Positions 30,497 through 38,047 of a DNA stretch of 38,513 nt are shown piece by piece. Made by a program: the position numbers and the translations under genes. This stretch comes from an uncultured Eubacteriales bacterium (GTDB lineage Bacteria > Bacillota > Clostridia > Christensenellales > Aristaeellaceae), in NCBI GenBank assembly GCA_902799045.1, contig CADBZH010000018.1:1-38513 (forward strand). Reading direction: 5' to 3'. The notes below the pieces were generated by a model. It was not told the origin of the DNA. It made no database searches and was given only the letters and a program-made list of their open reading frames with translations. The stretch's first letter is position 1. The number at the start of each line of letters is the position of its first letter.

Positions 30497-32167
30497 TCAT
30501 TGCCCCGCCGTGAAGTTGAACGTGATGAAGCCCCGCGCGAGGCTTTCCCTTGACGTCAGCGTCACGCGATACACCGCCTCGCCCGCGGCGTCCCCCTCGG
30601 GAAAGCGCGTGCCGGTCGGCGCGATGTCGCAGCCCAGATCGCCCTCCCAGGAAAGGTCCACAGGGCCGAGCCTGACGCCGCTTAACAGGCGCTCCGGCTT
30701 TTGGGGCGTGAAGAACCGCACCGTGACGGGCAGCGGCGCTTCCAGATCGAAGGCGTCCACCAGCCGAAGGCTCGCCTCGCTGCGCAGCACCATGGCCGTG
30801 CGCTGCACCGAGCGGGCCCCGGCCTTCGCGGGATAGGCGCGGGTCAGGTCCACGCTCAGGATCTCGCGGTCGGGCTGCACCTCAAAGTCCGCCGGGCAGA
30901 TGTCGCCGCCGAAGGCCGCCTCCGGGGCCTCGGTGCGCGGTGCGTCCAGCTGGGCGAAGAGGCCGATGACCGGCACATCGGCGCATCCGGGGGCTTCGAT
31001 CAGGATCGGCTTTTCGCCATGGAACAGCACCAGGCTTCCGGCGTTGCCCTGGCCGCCGCCGCTGTGCATGGCGCAGCTGAGCGCGCCGAAGCGGGACAGC
31101 ATCAGCCGGTTGCGCGCCGTGGCGGCGTGCTTGAGCCGCGGGGGCCTGCCGTCCTCCGCCGCGAGCATACCGGCGCAGGAGAGGTCCAGCGCCCGGCCCG
31201 TCACCGTGGCGGAGGGGAGCTTGTGCGCGCGGTGCAGCGCCGTGCCCAGGGCGGTCAGCGCCTCGTCGTTCGCCGCCAGGCCCACGCGGAACAGCTCCTG
31301 GCCCGGGATCGCGGGACGCATGCCGCCGGCGATGGGGTCGAGGAAGGCGTCGCCCGCCAGCCACGGAAACAGCAGGCCGTCCAGCCAGTCCGGGGTGGGA
31401 TAGTCCGTCGTCAGGTCCACCTCGCCGCGGGTCAGCTTGCGCAGCAGCAGCGTCAGGTCCGTGATCGCCGCCGTCTCCGCCAGCTCGTCCGGCAGGGGCA
31501 GCGGGCGCGACTCGCGGGTCTGGATCGCCTGGTCGATCAGCCGCAGCGCCAGCTTCAGCACCGCGCCGCGCCGGGCCGCGTCCGTCTCCAGCAGGATCGC
31601 GGCCAGCAGGATGTCCGACAGCACGCACAGCGGCCGCCCGCCGGAAGCGCCCATCGCGCCGCCAAAGCGCATGAAGGGATAGTCGGTGTGGGCCAGGAAG
31701 GGCGAGAACACCCGCCGCCGCGCTTCGTAGAGCAGCTTGCCGGACACCCGGGAGCCGAGGCGTTCGCCCAGGGACCGCTGGATCCAGGCCAGCAGTGACA
31801 GGGTCTCCGCGCACTGGAAGTCGATGGCCGGGTGCTGCTCGTCGTCAAACGGCGCGCCCTTCTCGTTCGCGGACCACGTGGATTCCTCGCAGATCATGCA
31901 GATCAGGTCGACGGCCCGCTCCAGGCCCGCGCCGTCGATCTCCGCCAGCATCAGCGCCTCCAGCGCCTGACGCCGCCCCCGCTGCAGGCGCCGATAGGCC
32001 GCGGGGTCGTTCAGCCGCCGGGACAGGGGCATGGACGGCAGATCCCGCCCCATGGCCAGCTGGGCAGCCGCCTGCGCCCGCTCCCGGGCTGCGCCGGTGG
32101 CCTGAGGCGAGGGCAGGCCCTCCGGACGGGCGAGGGCCGAAAGCGCCTGATAGTTGCGAAGGAACAT
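30497..32167 (-). CDS. Heparinase II/III-like polysaccharide lyase-family protein
   Basis: The 556-aa product resembles the heparinase II/III fold: an N-terminal alpha-barrel (about 40-330) containing ICMICEESTWSANEKGAPFDDEQHPAIDFQCAETLSLLAW, the family-type segment, and a C-terminal beta-sheet region (about 350-550) with LSCAMHSGGGQGNAGSLVLFHGEKPILIEAPGC. Family members cleave uronic-acid glycans. There is no signal peptide, so it may act inside the cell on imported uronic oligosaccharides. The ATG at 32167 follows AAGGAG by 8 bases; an upstream in-frame start overlaps the previous gene's end and lacks a ribosome site. It lies 23 bp after the methyltransferase gene. Substrate is unknown. Confidence 0.8.
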   Translation of the reverse strand: MFLRNYQALSALARPEGLPSPQATGAARERAQAAAQLAMGRDLPSMPLSRRLNDPAAYRRLQRGRRQALEALMLAEIDGAGLERAVDLICMICEESTWSANEKGAPFDDEQHPAIDFQCAETLSLLAWIQRSLGERLGSRVSGKLLYEARRRVFSPFLAHTDYPFMRFGGAMGASGGRPLCVLSDILLAAILLETDAARRGAVLKLALRLIDQAIQTRESRPLPLPDELAETAAITDLTLLLRKLTRGEVDLTTDYPTPDWLDGLLFPWLAGDAFLDPIAGGMRPAIPGQELFRVGLAANDEALTALGTALHRAHKLPSATVTGRALDLSCAGMLAAEDGRPPRLKHAATARNRLMLSRFGALSCAMHSGGGQGNAGSLVLFHGEKPILIEAPGCADVPVIGLFAQLDAPRTEAPEAAFGGDICPADFEVQPDREILSVDLTRAYPAKAGARSVQRTAMVLRSEASLRLVDAFDLEAPLPVTVRFFTPQKPERLLSGVRLGPVDLSWEGDLGCDIAPTGTRFPEGDAAGEAVYRVTLTSRESLARGFITFNFTAGQ

Positions 32168-32190
32168 GACGAACGCTCCTTTCGATCGGG

Positions 32191-32913
32191 TCAATGGTTC
32201 ATAAACGTGTACGTGCCCACCGACACGGCGACGGCGAGGTTGAGACTGTCGATCTCGCGGCTCTGGGGAATGAGCACGCTCTGGCCGTAGTCAGCGAACT
32301 GAGGCGGCAGGCCGGTCTGCTCGTTGCCGAAAATCAGCGAAAACGGCGGCCGCGCCGACCGGGCGACCTCGTTCAGCGGCCTGGCGCCGTCCAGCATGAA
32401 GGGGTAGAGGGCGCGTTTCGGGAACTCGGCGCGATAATCCTCGAAGCGCTCGTAGACCCTCACCCGCAGCTTGAAGAACGCGCCCATCGAGGCGCGCAGC
32501 ACGTGGGGGTCGAACACGTCCACGCAGGGCCGCACCAGCGCCACGTCCCGCACGCCGAAGCCCAGCAGCGAGCGCATGGCCGTGCCGGCGTTGCCGTTGT
32601 CGCTGATCTGGCACAGCACGGCGTGGCTGGCGGCGGGGTCGAGCGCGCAGTCATACTTTTTGAACACCAGGCCGGCGAAGCAGTTGTCCTTCTTCGATTC
32701 CCGGCGAAGCACGCGCTCCGCCAGCTCCTCGCGCACGCCCAGCGCCGCGCATCTTTCCCGCAGCTTGACGACGCCCTCGTTGTCAAGCCCCTGTGGGTGC
32801 AGCAGCAGCCGCAGGGCGCAGTCCGGCCGGGCCTCCAGCAGCATCAGCGACGGGAACACCCCCAGCTGATAGCTGTAGTCCAGCTTGCGGGAATAGGGCT
32901 CCAGTTTAGGCAT
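32191..32913 (-). CDS. SpoU/TrmH-family 2'-O-ribose RNA methyltransferase
   Basis: SAM-dependent knotted (SPOUT) methyltransferase acting on rRNA or tRNA ribose. The 240-aa product carries all three family motifs: SDNGNAGTAMRSLLGFGV (motif 1, residues about 104-121, with Asn108 and Arg114), SLIFGNEQTGLP (motif 2, 192-203) and IPQSREIDSLNLAVAVSVGTYTF (motif 3, 215-237). The N-terminal 90 residues form a variable, possibly RNA-binding region. GAGGTGA precedes the ATG. Which RNA it modifies cannot be told. It sits in a leftward unit of three genes, 35 bp after the hydrolase. Confidence 0.92.
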   Translation of the reverse strand: MPKLEPYSRKLDYSYQLGVFPSLMLLEARPDCALRLLLHPQGLDNEGVVKLRERCAALGVREELAERVLRRESKKDNCFAGLVFKKYDCALDPAASHAVLCQISDNGNAGTAMRSLLGFGVRDVALVRPCVDVFDPHVLRASMGAFFKLRVRVYERFEDYRAEFPKRALYPFMLDGARPLNEVARSARPPFSLIFGNEQTGLPPQFADYGQSVLIPQSREIDSLNLAVAVSVGTYTFMNH

Positions 32914-32948
32914 GGCAGTTCACCTCGAAGCGTAGGATAGTGGGGAAG

Positions 32949-33773
32949 CTATTCGTTGTACCTGATCCAACCCCGCAGATAGTCGCGCAGGGCCTTGCTG
33001 TGGGTCTCCATGGGAAAGTGGCCGGCAGAGGGCAGGTGCTGGAGCTCGGCCTCGGACAGCAGCGCGCGGATCTGGCTCAGCCGCGTCTCGTCCATCAGCG
33101 GGTCACGCCGGCCGATCAGGGCCATGGTGGGGCAGAAGCCCATGCCCTGCTTTGGCGGGCTGGCGCTCTGGGCGAGCATCCGCGTAAACGCGGCCTCGGC
33201 CCCGGGACGCAGCAGCGGCGCGCGCATGCGGTCCACGATGTAATCGTCCATCGGAAAAGCGGCGCAATGCTCGATGAACCGCTTGAAGTGCGGGGCGTTC
33301 AGCACGTTCTCCCGGAACCAGCGCGACGTGTCGGCCGGGCGCTTCGCGGGCGGAGCCACGCTGAACATCGGCGCGATGTGCACCTGGGATTTCACGCTGT
33401 CGGGATACTGCACCGCCATGCGCAGGATCGTCGCGCAGGCGCTGCCATGGGCTGCCAGGTGCCACAGCGACATCGGCGTGCCGAGACTGCGATCCACGTC
33501 GTCCAGCACGCCCCACATCAGGTTCGCGCGGGTGTCAGCGCTCTGCGGCGCATGGCAGTCGCTTCGGCCGAAGCCCGGCAGGTCCGCCAGCACCGCCAGG
33601 CAGCCCAGCCCCGAAAGCTCCGGCAGCAGCTTGCGCCAGTGGAACGTGTTCGTCAGCGGCGACGACAGCAGCAGCATCCGGCTGTGGATGGGCGTGTCGG
33701 GCCGCACGACGCAAAAATGGATGCGAACGCCCGAAAAGGACAGGTACCGGCTCTCCTCCCTCAAGCGTTCCAC
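32949..33773 (-). CDS. Alpha/beta hydrolase-fold protein with altered nucleophile elbow
   Basis: The 274-aa product has the fold's landmarks: MLLLSSPLTNTFHWRKLLPEL (oxyanion region), LADLPGFGRSD, an elbow region WHLAAHGSACATILRMAVQYP (104-124), ALIGRRDPLMD (acid) and LPSAGHFPMETHSKAL (base His). The usual GxSxG is absent: aligned on the conserved His109 (GHSxGG), the nucleophile slot holds Gly110 with Ser111 one residue later. It may be a shifted nucleophile or a non-hydrolytic member. The start is GTG at 33773, or TTG at 33764 with GGGGTGG 5 bases upstream. It has its own sigma-A promoter and heads a three-gene leftward unit. Confidence 0.8.
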   Translation of the reverse strand: MERLREESRYLSFSGVRIHFCVVRPDTPIHSRMLLLSSPLTNTFHWRKLLPELSGLGCLAVLADLPGFGRSDCHAPQSADTRANLMWGVLDDVDRSLGTPMSLWHLAAHGSACATILRMAVQYPDSVKSQVHIAPMFSVAPPAKRPADTSRWFRENVLNAPHFKRFIEHCAAFPMDDYIVDRMRAPLLRPGAEAAFTRMLAQSASPPKQGMGFCPTMALIGRRDPLMDETRLSQIRALLSEAELQHLPSAGHFPMETHSKALRDYLRGWIRYNE

Positions 33774-33810
33774 CCCGATTCGCGTGCTTTTGTAGATAAA
33801 TTCTTTTCAT

Positions 33811-33839
33811 ATTGTAGCATAAGGCGGGGCGTTTGACAA
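33811..33839 (-). promoter_or_regulatory. Sigma-A promoter of the hydrolase-methyltransferase-lyase unit
   Basis: On the minus strand TTGTCA (33839-33834), 17 bp, TACAAT (33816-33811), 38 bp before the GTG start. Confidence 0.75.
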
Positions 33840-33878
33840 CTAAAGTTAATTCTTTTTGATGAAATCCGTAAACTGAAG

Positions 33879-33895
33879 GAAGGAAACGTTCCTTC
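33879..33895. promoter_or_regulatory. 17-bp palindrome in the divergent intergenic region
   Basis: GAAGGAA and TTCCTTC flank a 3-bp centre exactly. It lies 40 bp upstream of the leftward promoter and 25 bp upstream of the rightward -35, so it could be an operator affecting either. Confidence 0.45.
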
Positions 33896-33919
33896 TCGGT
33901 AATAACCTCGTAAACAGGC

Positions 33920-33948
33920 TTGCCTGAAATCGTGAAGTCATGTATAAT
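33920..33948 (+). promoter_or_regulatory. Sigma-A promoter of the FmdB-murA unit
   Basis: TTGCCT (33920-33925), 17 bp, TATAAT (33943-33948). The ribosome site GGAGG of the FmdB-type gene is at 33983-33987. Confidence 0.75.
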
Positions 33949-33993
33949 AGAGGGTACGATGGAAATTGTGGCGCCTTGCGCCGGAGGATGAAC

Positions 33994-34206
33994 ATGCCCG
34001 TTTACGACTATAAGTGCGTCCGCTGCGGCCACCGCTTTGACCTGTTGCGCTCCGTCTCCCAGCGGGACGACGCGAAGTGCCCGAAGTGCGGCGGCGAGGT
34101 GGCGCGGGTCTACGAGGGCAGGTGGGCCTCCATGGGCAAGGCCGGCAAGGCGGGCGGCTGCGGCTGCGGCGGAAACTGCCAGGGCTGCGCCGGCTGCTCC
34201 CGATAG
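33994..34206 (+). CDS. FmdB-type zinc-ribbon protein
   Basis: The 70-aa product starts MPVYDYKCVRCGHRFD and continues KCPKCGGEV, the two CxxC pairs of the FmdB/CxxC_CXXC_SSSS family, which bind one zinc. The C-terminal tail is an unusual Gly/Cys run (GGCGCGGNCQGCAGCSR) with five more cysteines that could bind further metal. These proteins are often called regulators, but no function is proven. The ATG at 33994 is 6 bases after GGAGG. It lies 54 bp before murA on the same strand. Confidence 0.9.
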   Translation: MPVYDYKCVRCGHRFDLLRSVSQRDDAKCPKCGGEVARVYEGRWASMGKAGKAGGCGCGGNCQGCAGCSR

Positions 34207-34260
34207 AGGGTCCCTCGGCTTCCTGAGTATGTGTGGGCCTTCGGGCCGATTGGAGATAAG

Positions 34261-35556
34261 ATGAAGGAAAAACTGCGGATTCACGGCGGGGCCCGGCTGG
34301 AGGGCGAGGTCATGGTCAGCGGCGGCAAGAACGCCGCGGTGGCCATTCTTCCGGCTGCGCTGCTGGGGGATTCCCCGTCCGTGATCGAGAACGTTCCGGA
34401 TATCAACGATGTACATATCATCATCGACATGCTGCGCTATCTGGGCGCGCAGGTCGAGTTTGCCGACAACGTCGTCACCATAGATCCCCGCACCGCCGAC
34501 AAGTTCGACCCGCCCTACGACCTCGCCTGCCAGATGCGCGCGTCCTATTATTTCGCGCCGGTGCTGCTGGGTGTGTTCAAGCGGGCGGAGGTGCCGCTGC
34601 CCGGCGGGTGCGACCTGGGCCTCCGGCCCATCGACCAGACACTGAAGGGCATGCGCGCCCTGGGCGCGGACGTGGACACCCCCGGCGGCGTGATTGTCGC
34701 CAGCGCCGACGAATTGATCGGCGGGGATATCTTCCTGGACATGCCCAGCGTTGGCGCGACGGTGAACAGCATGCTCACCGCCGTCTCCGCCAACGGCACC
34801 ACCTGCATCCACAACGCCGCCAAGGAGCCCCACATCGTGGACCTGGCGAACTTCCTGAGCAGCATGGGCGCGGTGGTGAAGGGCGCGGGCACCGACGTGA
34901 TCCGCATCCGCGGTGGAAGGCACCTGCACGGCACGAACTACACCGTGGTGCCGGACCAGATCGAAACCGGCACGCTGATGATCGCGGCGGCGGCCACCGG
35001 CGGCGACGTGGTGATCACCGGCGCGATCCCCACCCACATGGAGGCGCTCTCGGCAAAGCTTCTGGAGATGGGCGTGCACGTGTCCAGCGAGGACGACATC
35101 ATCCGCGTGCGCAGCAACCGCAGCTTCCGCGCCGTGAACATCAAGACCCAGGGCTATCCCGGCTTCCCCACGGATCTGCAGCAGCCGCTGTCGGCCCTGC
35201 TGACCATCGCCAACGGCACCAGCATCGTCACCGAGACGATCTTTGAAAACCGCTTCCGCTTCCTGGACGAGCTGCGGAAGATGGGGGCCAACAGCCGCGT
35301 CATCGATACCACCGCCATCATCACCGGCGTGGACCATCTCACCGGCGCGCGCGTGAACGCCACGGACCTGCGCGCCGGCGCGTCCCTCGTGATCGCGGCG
35401 CTGATGGCCGAGGGCGTCACGGAGATCTCCGGCGTGGAATACATCATGCGCGGCTACGAGCGCTTCGGCGAGAAGCTATGCTCCCTGGGCGCCCACATCG
35501 AGCACTTCAGGGACGGCGAATGGGTCGCGAACAGCGCATTTCTGCCGAATATATAA
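34261..35556 (+). CDS. murA: UDP-N-acetylglucosamine 1-carboxyvinyltransferase
   Basis: First committed enzyme of peptidoglycan synthesis, transferring enolpyruvate from PEP to UDP-GlcNAc; target of fosfomycin. The 431-aa length is normal. Visible are SGGKNAAVAILPAALL (Lys of the PEP site), MRASYYFAPVLL and the flexible loop LPGGCDLGLRPIDQTLKG with the catalytic Cys117, so it should be fosfomycin-sensitive. DMPSVGATVNSMLTAVSANGTT, YTVVPDQIETGTLMIAAAATGG and GYPGFPTDLQQPLSALLTIANG are family hallmarks. GGAGATAAG precedes the ATG. Many Firmicutes carry two MurA genes; which paralogue this is cannot be told. Confidence 0.96.
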   Translation: MKEKLRIHGGARLEGEVMVSGGKNAAVAILPAALLGDSPSVIENVPDINDVHIIIDMLRYLGAQVEFADNVVTIDPRTADKFDPPYDLACQMRASYYFAPVLLGVFKRAEVPLPGGCDLGLRPIDQTLKGMRALGADVDTPGGVIVASADELIGGDIFLDMPSVGATVNSMLTAVSANGTTCIHNAAKEPHIVDLANFLSSMGAVVKGAGTDVIRIRGGRHLHGTNYTVVPDQIETGTLMIAAAATGGDVVITGAIPTHMEALSAKLLEMGVHVSSEDDIIRVRSNRSFRAVNIKTQGYPGFPTDLQQPLSALLTIANGTSIVTETIFENRFRFLDELRKMGANSRVIDTTAIITGVDHLTGARVNATDLRAGASLVIAALMAEGVTEISGVEYIMRGYERFGEKLCSLGAHIEHFRDGEWVANSAFLPNI

Positions 35557-35587
35557 CACAGAAAGCGGAATTTCAGGGAAAATCCGG

Positions 35588-35616
35588 TTGTAATATTCGG
35601 CAAAACGTGGTATAAT
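35588..35616 (+). promoter_or_regulatory. Promoter of the rimP-nusA-infB operon
   Basis: TTGTAA (35588-35593), 17 bp, TATAAT (35611-35616), with TGG immediately before the -10 (extended -10). Confidence 0.85.
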
Positions 35617-35654
35617 GATACGGTATACGAGAAGTTACACCTGCTGCACTGAAC

Positions 35655-35683
35655 AACCGCCGATCATCGGCGGTGTGTTTTTG
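35655..35683 (+). terminator. Intrinsic-terminator-like hairpin in the rimP leader (possible attenuator)
   Basis: ACCGCCGAT (35656-35664) pairs perfectly with ATCGGCGGT (35666-35674) and is followed by GTGTTTTT. It lies about 32 bp downstream of the predicted transcription start and 36 bp before rimP, so the operon must be read through a terminator. It could be the controllable step of an attenuation system. Confidence 0.7.
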
Positions 35684-35718
35684 AGGGCGGCAGCCAACAA
35701 AGCAATGGAAGTGATCAA

Positions 35719-36210
35719 GTGCCGGGAAAGTCGATGCCGGTCAGGGAAGCCAAGCAAATTGCACAGAAGATCGCCGACGAGATGAACGTCGAGCTGGTCG
35801 ACGTTGAGCTGGTCAAGGAGCCGACCGGCCATTTTCTGCGCTTTTATATCGAGAAGCCCGAGGGCATTGCTCTGAACGACCTCGAGGCCTTCCACCGCAG
35901 GATCCTGCCGCTGGTGGAGCGGGTGGACTACGACTACATGGAGGTCTCGTCCCCCGGCGCGGACCGGCCGCTGAAGACCGACGCGGATTTTGAGCGCGCG
36001 GCGGGCATGAGGGTCGAGCTCAAGACCTACCGGCCCGTGAACGGCGGCAAGCAGTTCACCGGCGAGCTGGTGGGCCTGGAGGATGGCATGGTCGTCATCC
36101 GGCCCGATCAGGGCGAGGCGCTGCGCTTCGAGCGCAAGGCGGTGGCCGTGGTGCGCCCGCTGATCGAATTCGACGAGGAGGATTTGCGGGACGAAGCGCC
36201 CGCGAAGTGA
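35719..36210 (+). CDS. rimP: Ribosome maturation factor RimP
   Basis: Helps assemble the 30S subunit. The 163-aa product has the two RimP parts: an N-terminal alpha/beta domain (about 8-80, ADEMNVELVDVELVKEPTGHFLRFYIEKPEGIALNDLEAFHRRI) and a C-terminal SH3-like domain (about 85-155). The joining motif YMEVSSPGADRPLKTDADF is the family hallmark. GTG at 35719, with GGAAGTG upstream, is the likely start; ATG at 35734 is an alternative. It is first in the standard rimP-nusA-rnpM-ylxQ-infB order, which backs the call. Confidence 0.95.
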   Translation: MPGKSMPVREAKQIAQKIADEMNVELVDVELVKEPTGHFLRFYIEKPEGIALNDLEAFHRRILPLVERVDYDYMEVSSPGADRPLKTDADFERAAGMRVELKTYRPVNGGKQFTGELVGLEDGMVVIRPDQGEALRFERKAVAVVRPLIEFDEEDLRDEAPAK

Positions 36211-36237
36211 ACCTCGAATCCAATAGAAACACGCACA

Positions 36238-36270
36238 GGTCCGGCGGCCCGAAGGGGAACGGGCCGGACG
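36238..36270 (+). other. RNA hairpin between rimP and nusA
   Basis: TCCGGCGGCCC and GGGCCGGA form a stem around about 10 bases, immediately before the nusA ribosome site (AGGAGG at 36278-36283). It has no T-run and so is not a terminator; it might tune nusA translation or processing. Confidence 0.45.
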
Positions 36271-36292
36271 AAGGAAGAGGAGGATGGTTGCC

Positions 36293-37387
36293 ATGGCAAA
36301 CGGCGGAATCGATTCCCAGGAATTTTTCAGCGCCCTGGACGCCCTGAGCAAGGAGCGGCGCATCAATAAAAACGTGCTCTTCGGCGCGATTGAAGCCGCG
36401 CTGATTTCCGCATACAAGAAGAACTTCGGCAAGAACGCCAACGTGCGCGCCACCATCGACCCGGACAAGGGCGAGGTGGAGGTGCTCTCCCGCAAGACCG
36501 TGGTGGAGACCGTGGAGGATCCCCAGTGCGAAATGTCGCTGGAGGAGGCCCGCGCCATTCAGCCGCAGTATGAGCTGGGCGACCTCGTCGAGGTGCAGGT
36601 GACGCCGAAGAACTTCGGCCGCATCGCGGCGCAGACCGCCAAGCAGGTGGTTGTGCAGCATCTGCGCGAGGCCGAGCGCGGCGTGATCTACGACGAGTAC
36701 AGCCAGAAGGAAAACGAGATCCTCACCGCCATCGTGCAGCGCGTGGAGAACAAGCAGGTGTTCGTGGAGCTGGGCCGCACCGAGGGCCTGCTCGAGCCGA
36801 ACCAGCAGATGCCCACCGAGGAACTGCAGGTGAACGACCGCATCAAGGTGTACGTGCTGGAGGTCTCGCGCCTGGGCCGCGGCCCGCAGGTGTTCGTCTC
36901 CAGAACCCATCCGGGCCTGGTGAAGCGCCTGTTTGAGCTGGAGGTGCCGGAGATCGTCACCGGCGTGGTGCAGATCAAGTCCATCGCCCGCGAGGCCGGC
37001 TTCCGCACCAAGATGGCCGTCGTCTCCACCGACCCGCTGATCGACGCCGTCGGCAGCTGCGTGGGCCCGAGGGGCATGCGCGTGGAGAACGTGGTCAACG
37101 AGCTGAAGACCGAGAAGATCGACATCGTCAAGTGGTCCCAGGACCCGGCGGAATACATCGCCAACGCCCTGAACCCCGCCCGCGTGCTGAGCGTGTTCGT
37201 CTCTGAGACGGAGAAGGCCGCCGCGGTGGTGGTGCCGGACAACCAGCTCAGCCTCGCCATCGGCAAGGAGGGTCAGAACGCCCGCCTGGCCGCGAAGCTG
37301 ACCGGCTGGAAGATCGACATCCGCAGTCAGAGCCAGGTGGAGGCCGAAGCCGAGCAGATGAGCGCCGGCAACGTGGAGGAATACTGA
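36293..37387 (+). CDS. nusA: Transcription termination/antitermination factor NusA
   Basis: RNA-polymerase-bound elongation factor modulating pausing and termination. The 364-aa length is typical for Firmicutes, which lack the acidic C-terminal repeats of proteobacteria. Domains: N-terminal polymerase-binding (1-130; FFSALDALSKERRINKNVLFGAIEAAL), S1 (about 135-200; ILTAIVQRVENKQVFVELGR), KH1 (about 225-300; VDAVGSCVGPRGMRVENVV-type, here DPLIDAVGSCVGPRGMRVEN) and KH2 (about 300-350; VVPDNQLSLAIGKEGQNARLAAKLTGWKIDI). I chose the ATG at 36293, 9 bases after AGGAGG; the ATG at 36284 abuts it. Its stop overlaps the rnpM start (TGATG). Confidence 0.97.
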   Translation: MANGGIDSQEFFSALDALSKERRINKNVLFGAIEAALISAYKKNFGKNANVRATIDPDKGEVEVLSRKTVVETVEDPQCEMSLEEARAIQPQYELGDLVEVQVTPKNFGRIAAQTAKQVVVQHLREAERGVIYDEYSQKENEILTAIVQRVENKQVFVELGRTEGLLEPNQQMPTEELQVNDRIKVYVLEVSRLGRGPQVFVSRTHPGLVKRLFELEVPEIVTGVVQIKSIAREAGFRTKMAVVSTDPLIDAVGSCVGPRGMRVENVVNELKTEKIDIVKWSQDPAEYIANALNPARVLSVFVSETEKAAAVVVPDNQLSLAIGKEGQNARLAAKLTGWKIDIRSQSQVEAEAEQMSAGNVEEY

Positions 37388-37677
37388 TGCCAGCCAAGCC
37401 GCGCAAGATCCCGATGCGCATGTGCGTCGGATGCCGCGAAATGAAGCCCAAGGCCCAACTGCTGCGGGTGGTGAAGCCGCAGGACGGCGACGCCCACATC
37501 GACCGCACCGGCAAGGCACAGGGCCGCGGGGCCTATGTGTGCGGGCAGATCGAATGCCTGCGCAAGGCCCAGAAGAGCCGCGCGCTGGAGCGGGCGCTGG
37601 ACGCCAGGATCGAGGCGGACGTGTTCGCCCAGCTGGAGGCGCAGATCGAAGCCCTGCCGGCGCCGGATGAGGGCTGA
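37387..37677 (+). CDS. rnpM: YlxR-family RNase P modulator
   Basis: Small RNA-binding protein of the YlxR family (DUF448), reported to modulate RNase P in Firmicutes. The 96-aa product begins with a basic segment and shows the hallmark MRMCVGCREMKPKAQLLRVV and GRGAYVCGQIECLRKAQKSRALERAL. The TGATG overlap with nusA and GGAGG upstream indicate coupling. The acidic tail (ALPAPDEG) is variable in the family. Confidence 0.93.
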   Translation: MPAKPRKIPMRMCVGCREMKPKAQLLRVVKPQDGDAHIDRTGKAQGRGAYVCGQIECLRKAQKSRALERALDARIEADVFAQLEAQIEALPAPDEG

Positions 37678-37680
37678 GGC

Positions 37681-37995
37681 ATGGGCAGCATGCTGAACAT
37701 GCTGGGCCTCTGCGCCCGGGCGGGCAAGCTGGTGACCGGCGAAAAGGCCTGCGTGCAGGCCATCCGCGCCGGGAACGCCGGGGTCGCGCTGCTGGACGGC
37801 GCGGCGGCGGCGAACGCGGTGAAGGCCGTGTCCCAGGCGTGTCAGACGCACGGGGTCGCGCTGATCCGGACCGGTGCATTCGCGCTGGGCGACGCCATCG
37901 GCAGGCCCGGGCGCATGGCCGCCGTGGTCACCGACGCGGGCTTTGCCCGAAGAATAACCGAGTTATCCAAGGCCGAGGAGTCGGCTGTTCCATAA
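37681..37995 (+). CDS. ylxQ: L7Ae-family ribosomal-type RNA-binding protein YlxQ
   Basis: Kink-turn-binding protein of the L7Ae/L30e/S12e family. The 104-aa product starts MGSMLNMLGLCARAGKLVTGEKACVQAIRAG, the strongest family segment, and continues with VALLDGAAAANAVKAVSQACQTHGV and GRMAAVVTDAGFARRI. It starts 3 bp after the rnpM stop and precedes infB. The role in Firmicutes is not essential. Confidence 0.92.
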   Translation: MGSMLNMLGLCARAGKLVTGEKACVQAIRAGNAGVALLDGAAAANAVKAVSQACQTHGVALIRTGAFALGDAIGRPGRMAAVVTDAGFARRITELSKAEESAVP

Positions 37996-38047
37996 GGCCC
38001 ATGCCTTGGGCCGACAATCAGAGAGTGTACGGGGGTGCATTGAGGGA

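Noticed and set aside
36095-37879. A 594-codon open frame on the minus strand
   Set aside because: Antisense of nusA, rnpM and ylxQ, all of which are conserved genes in conserved order.
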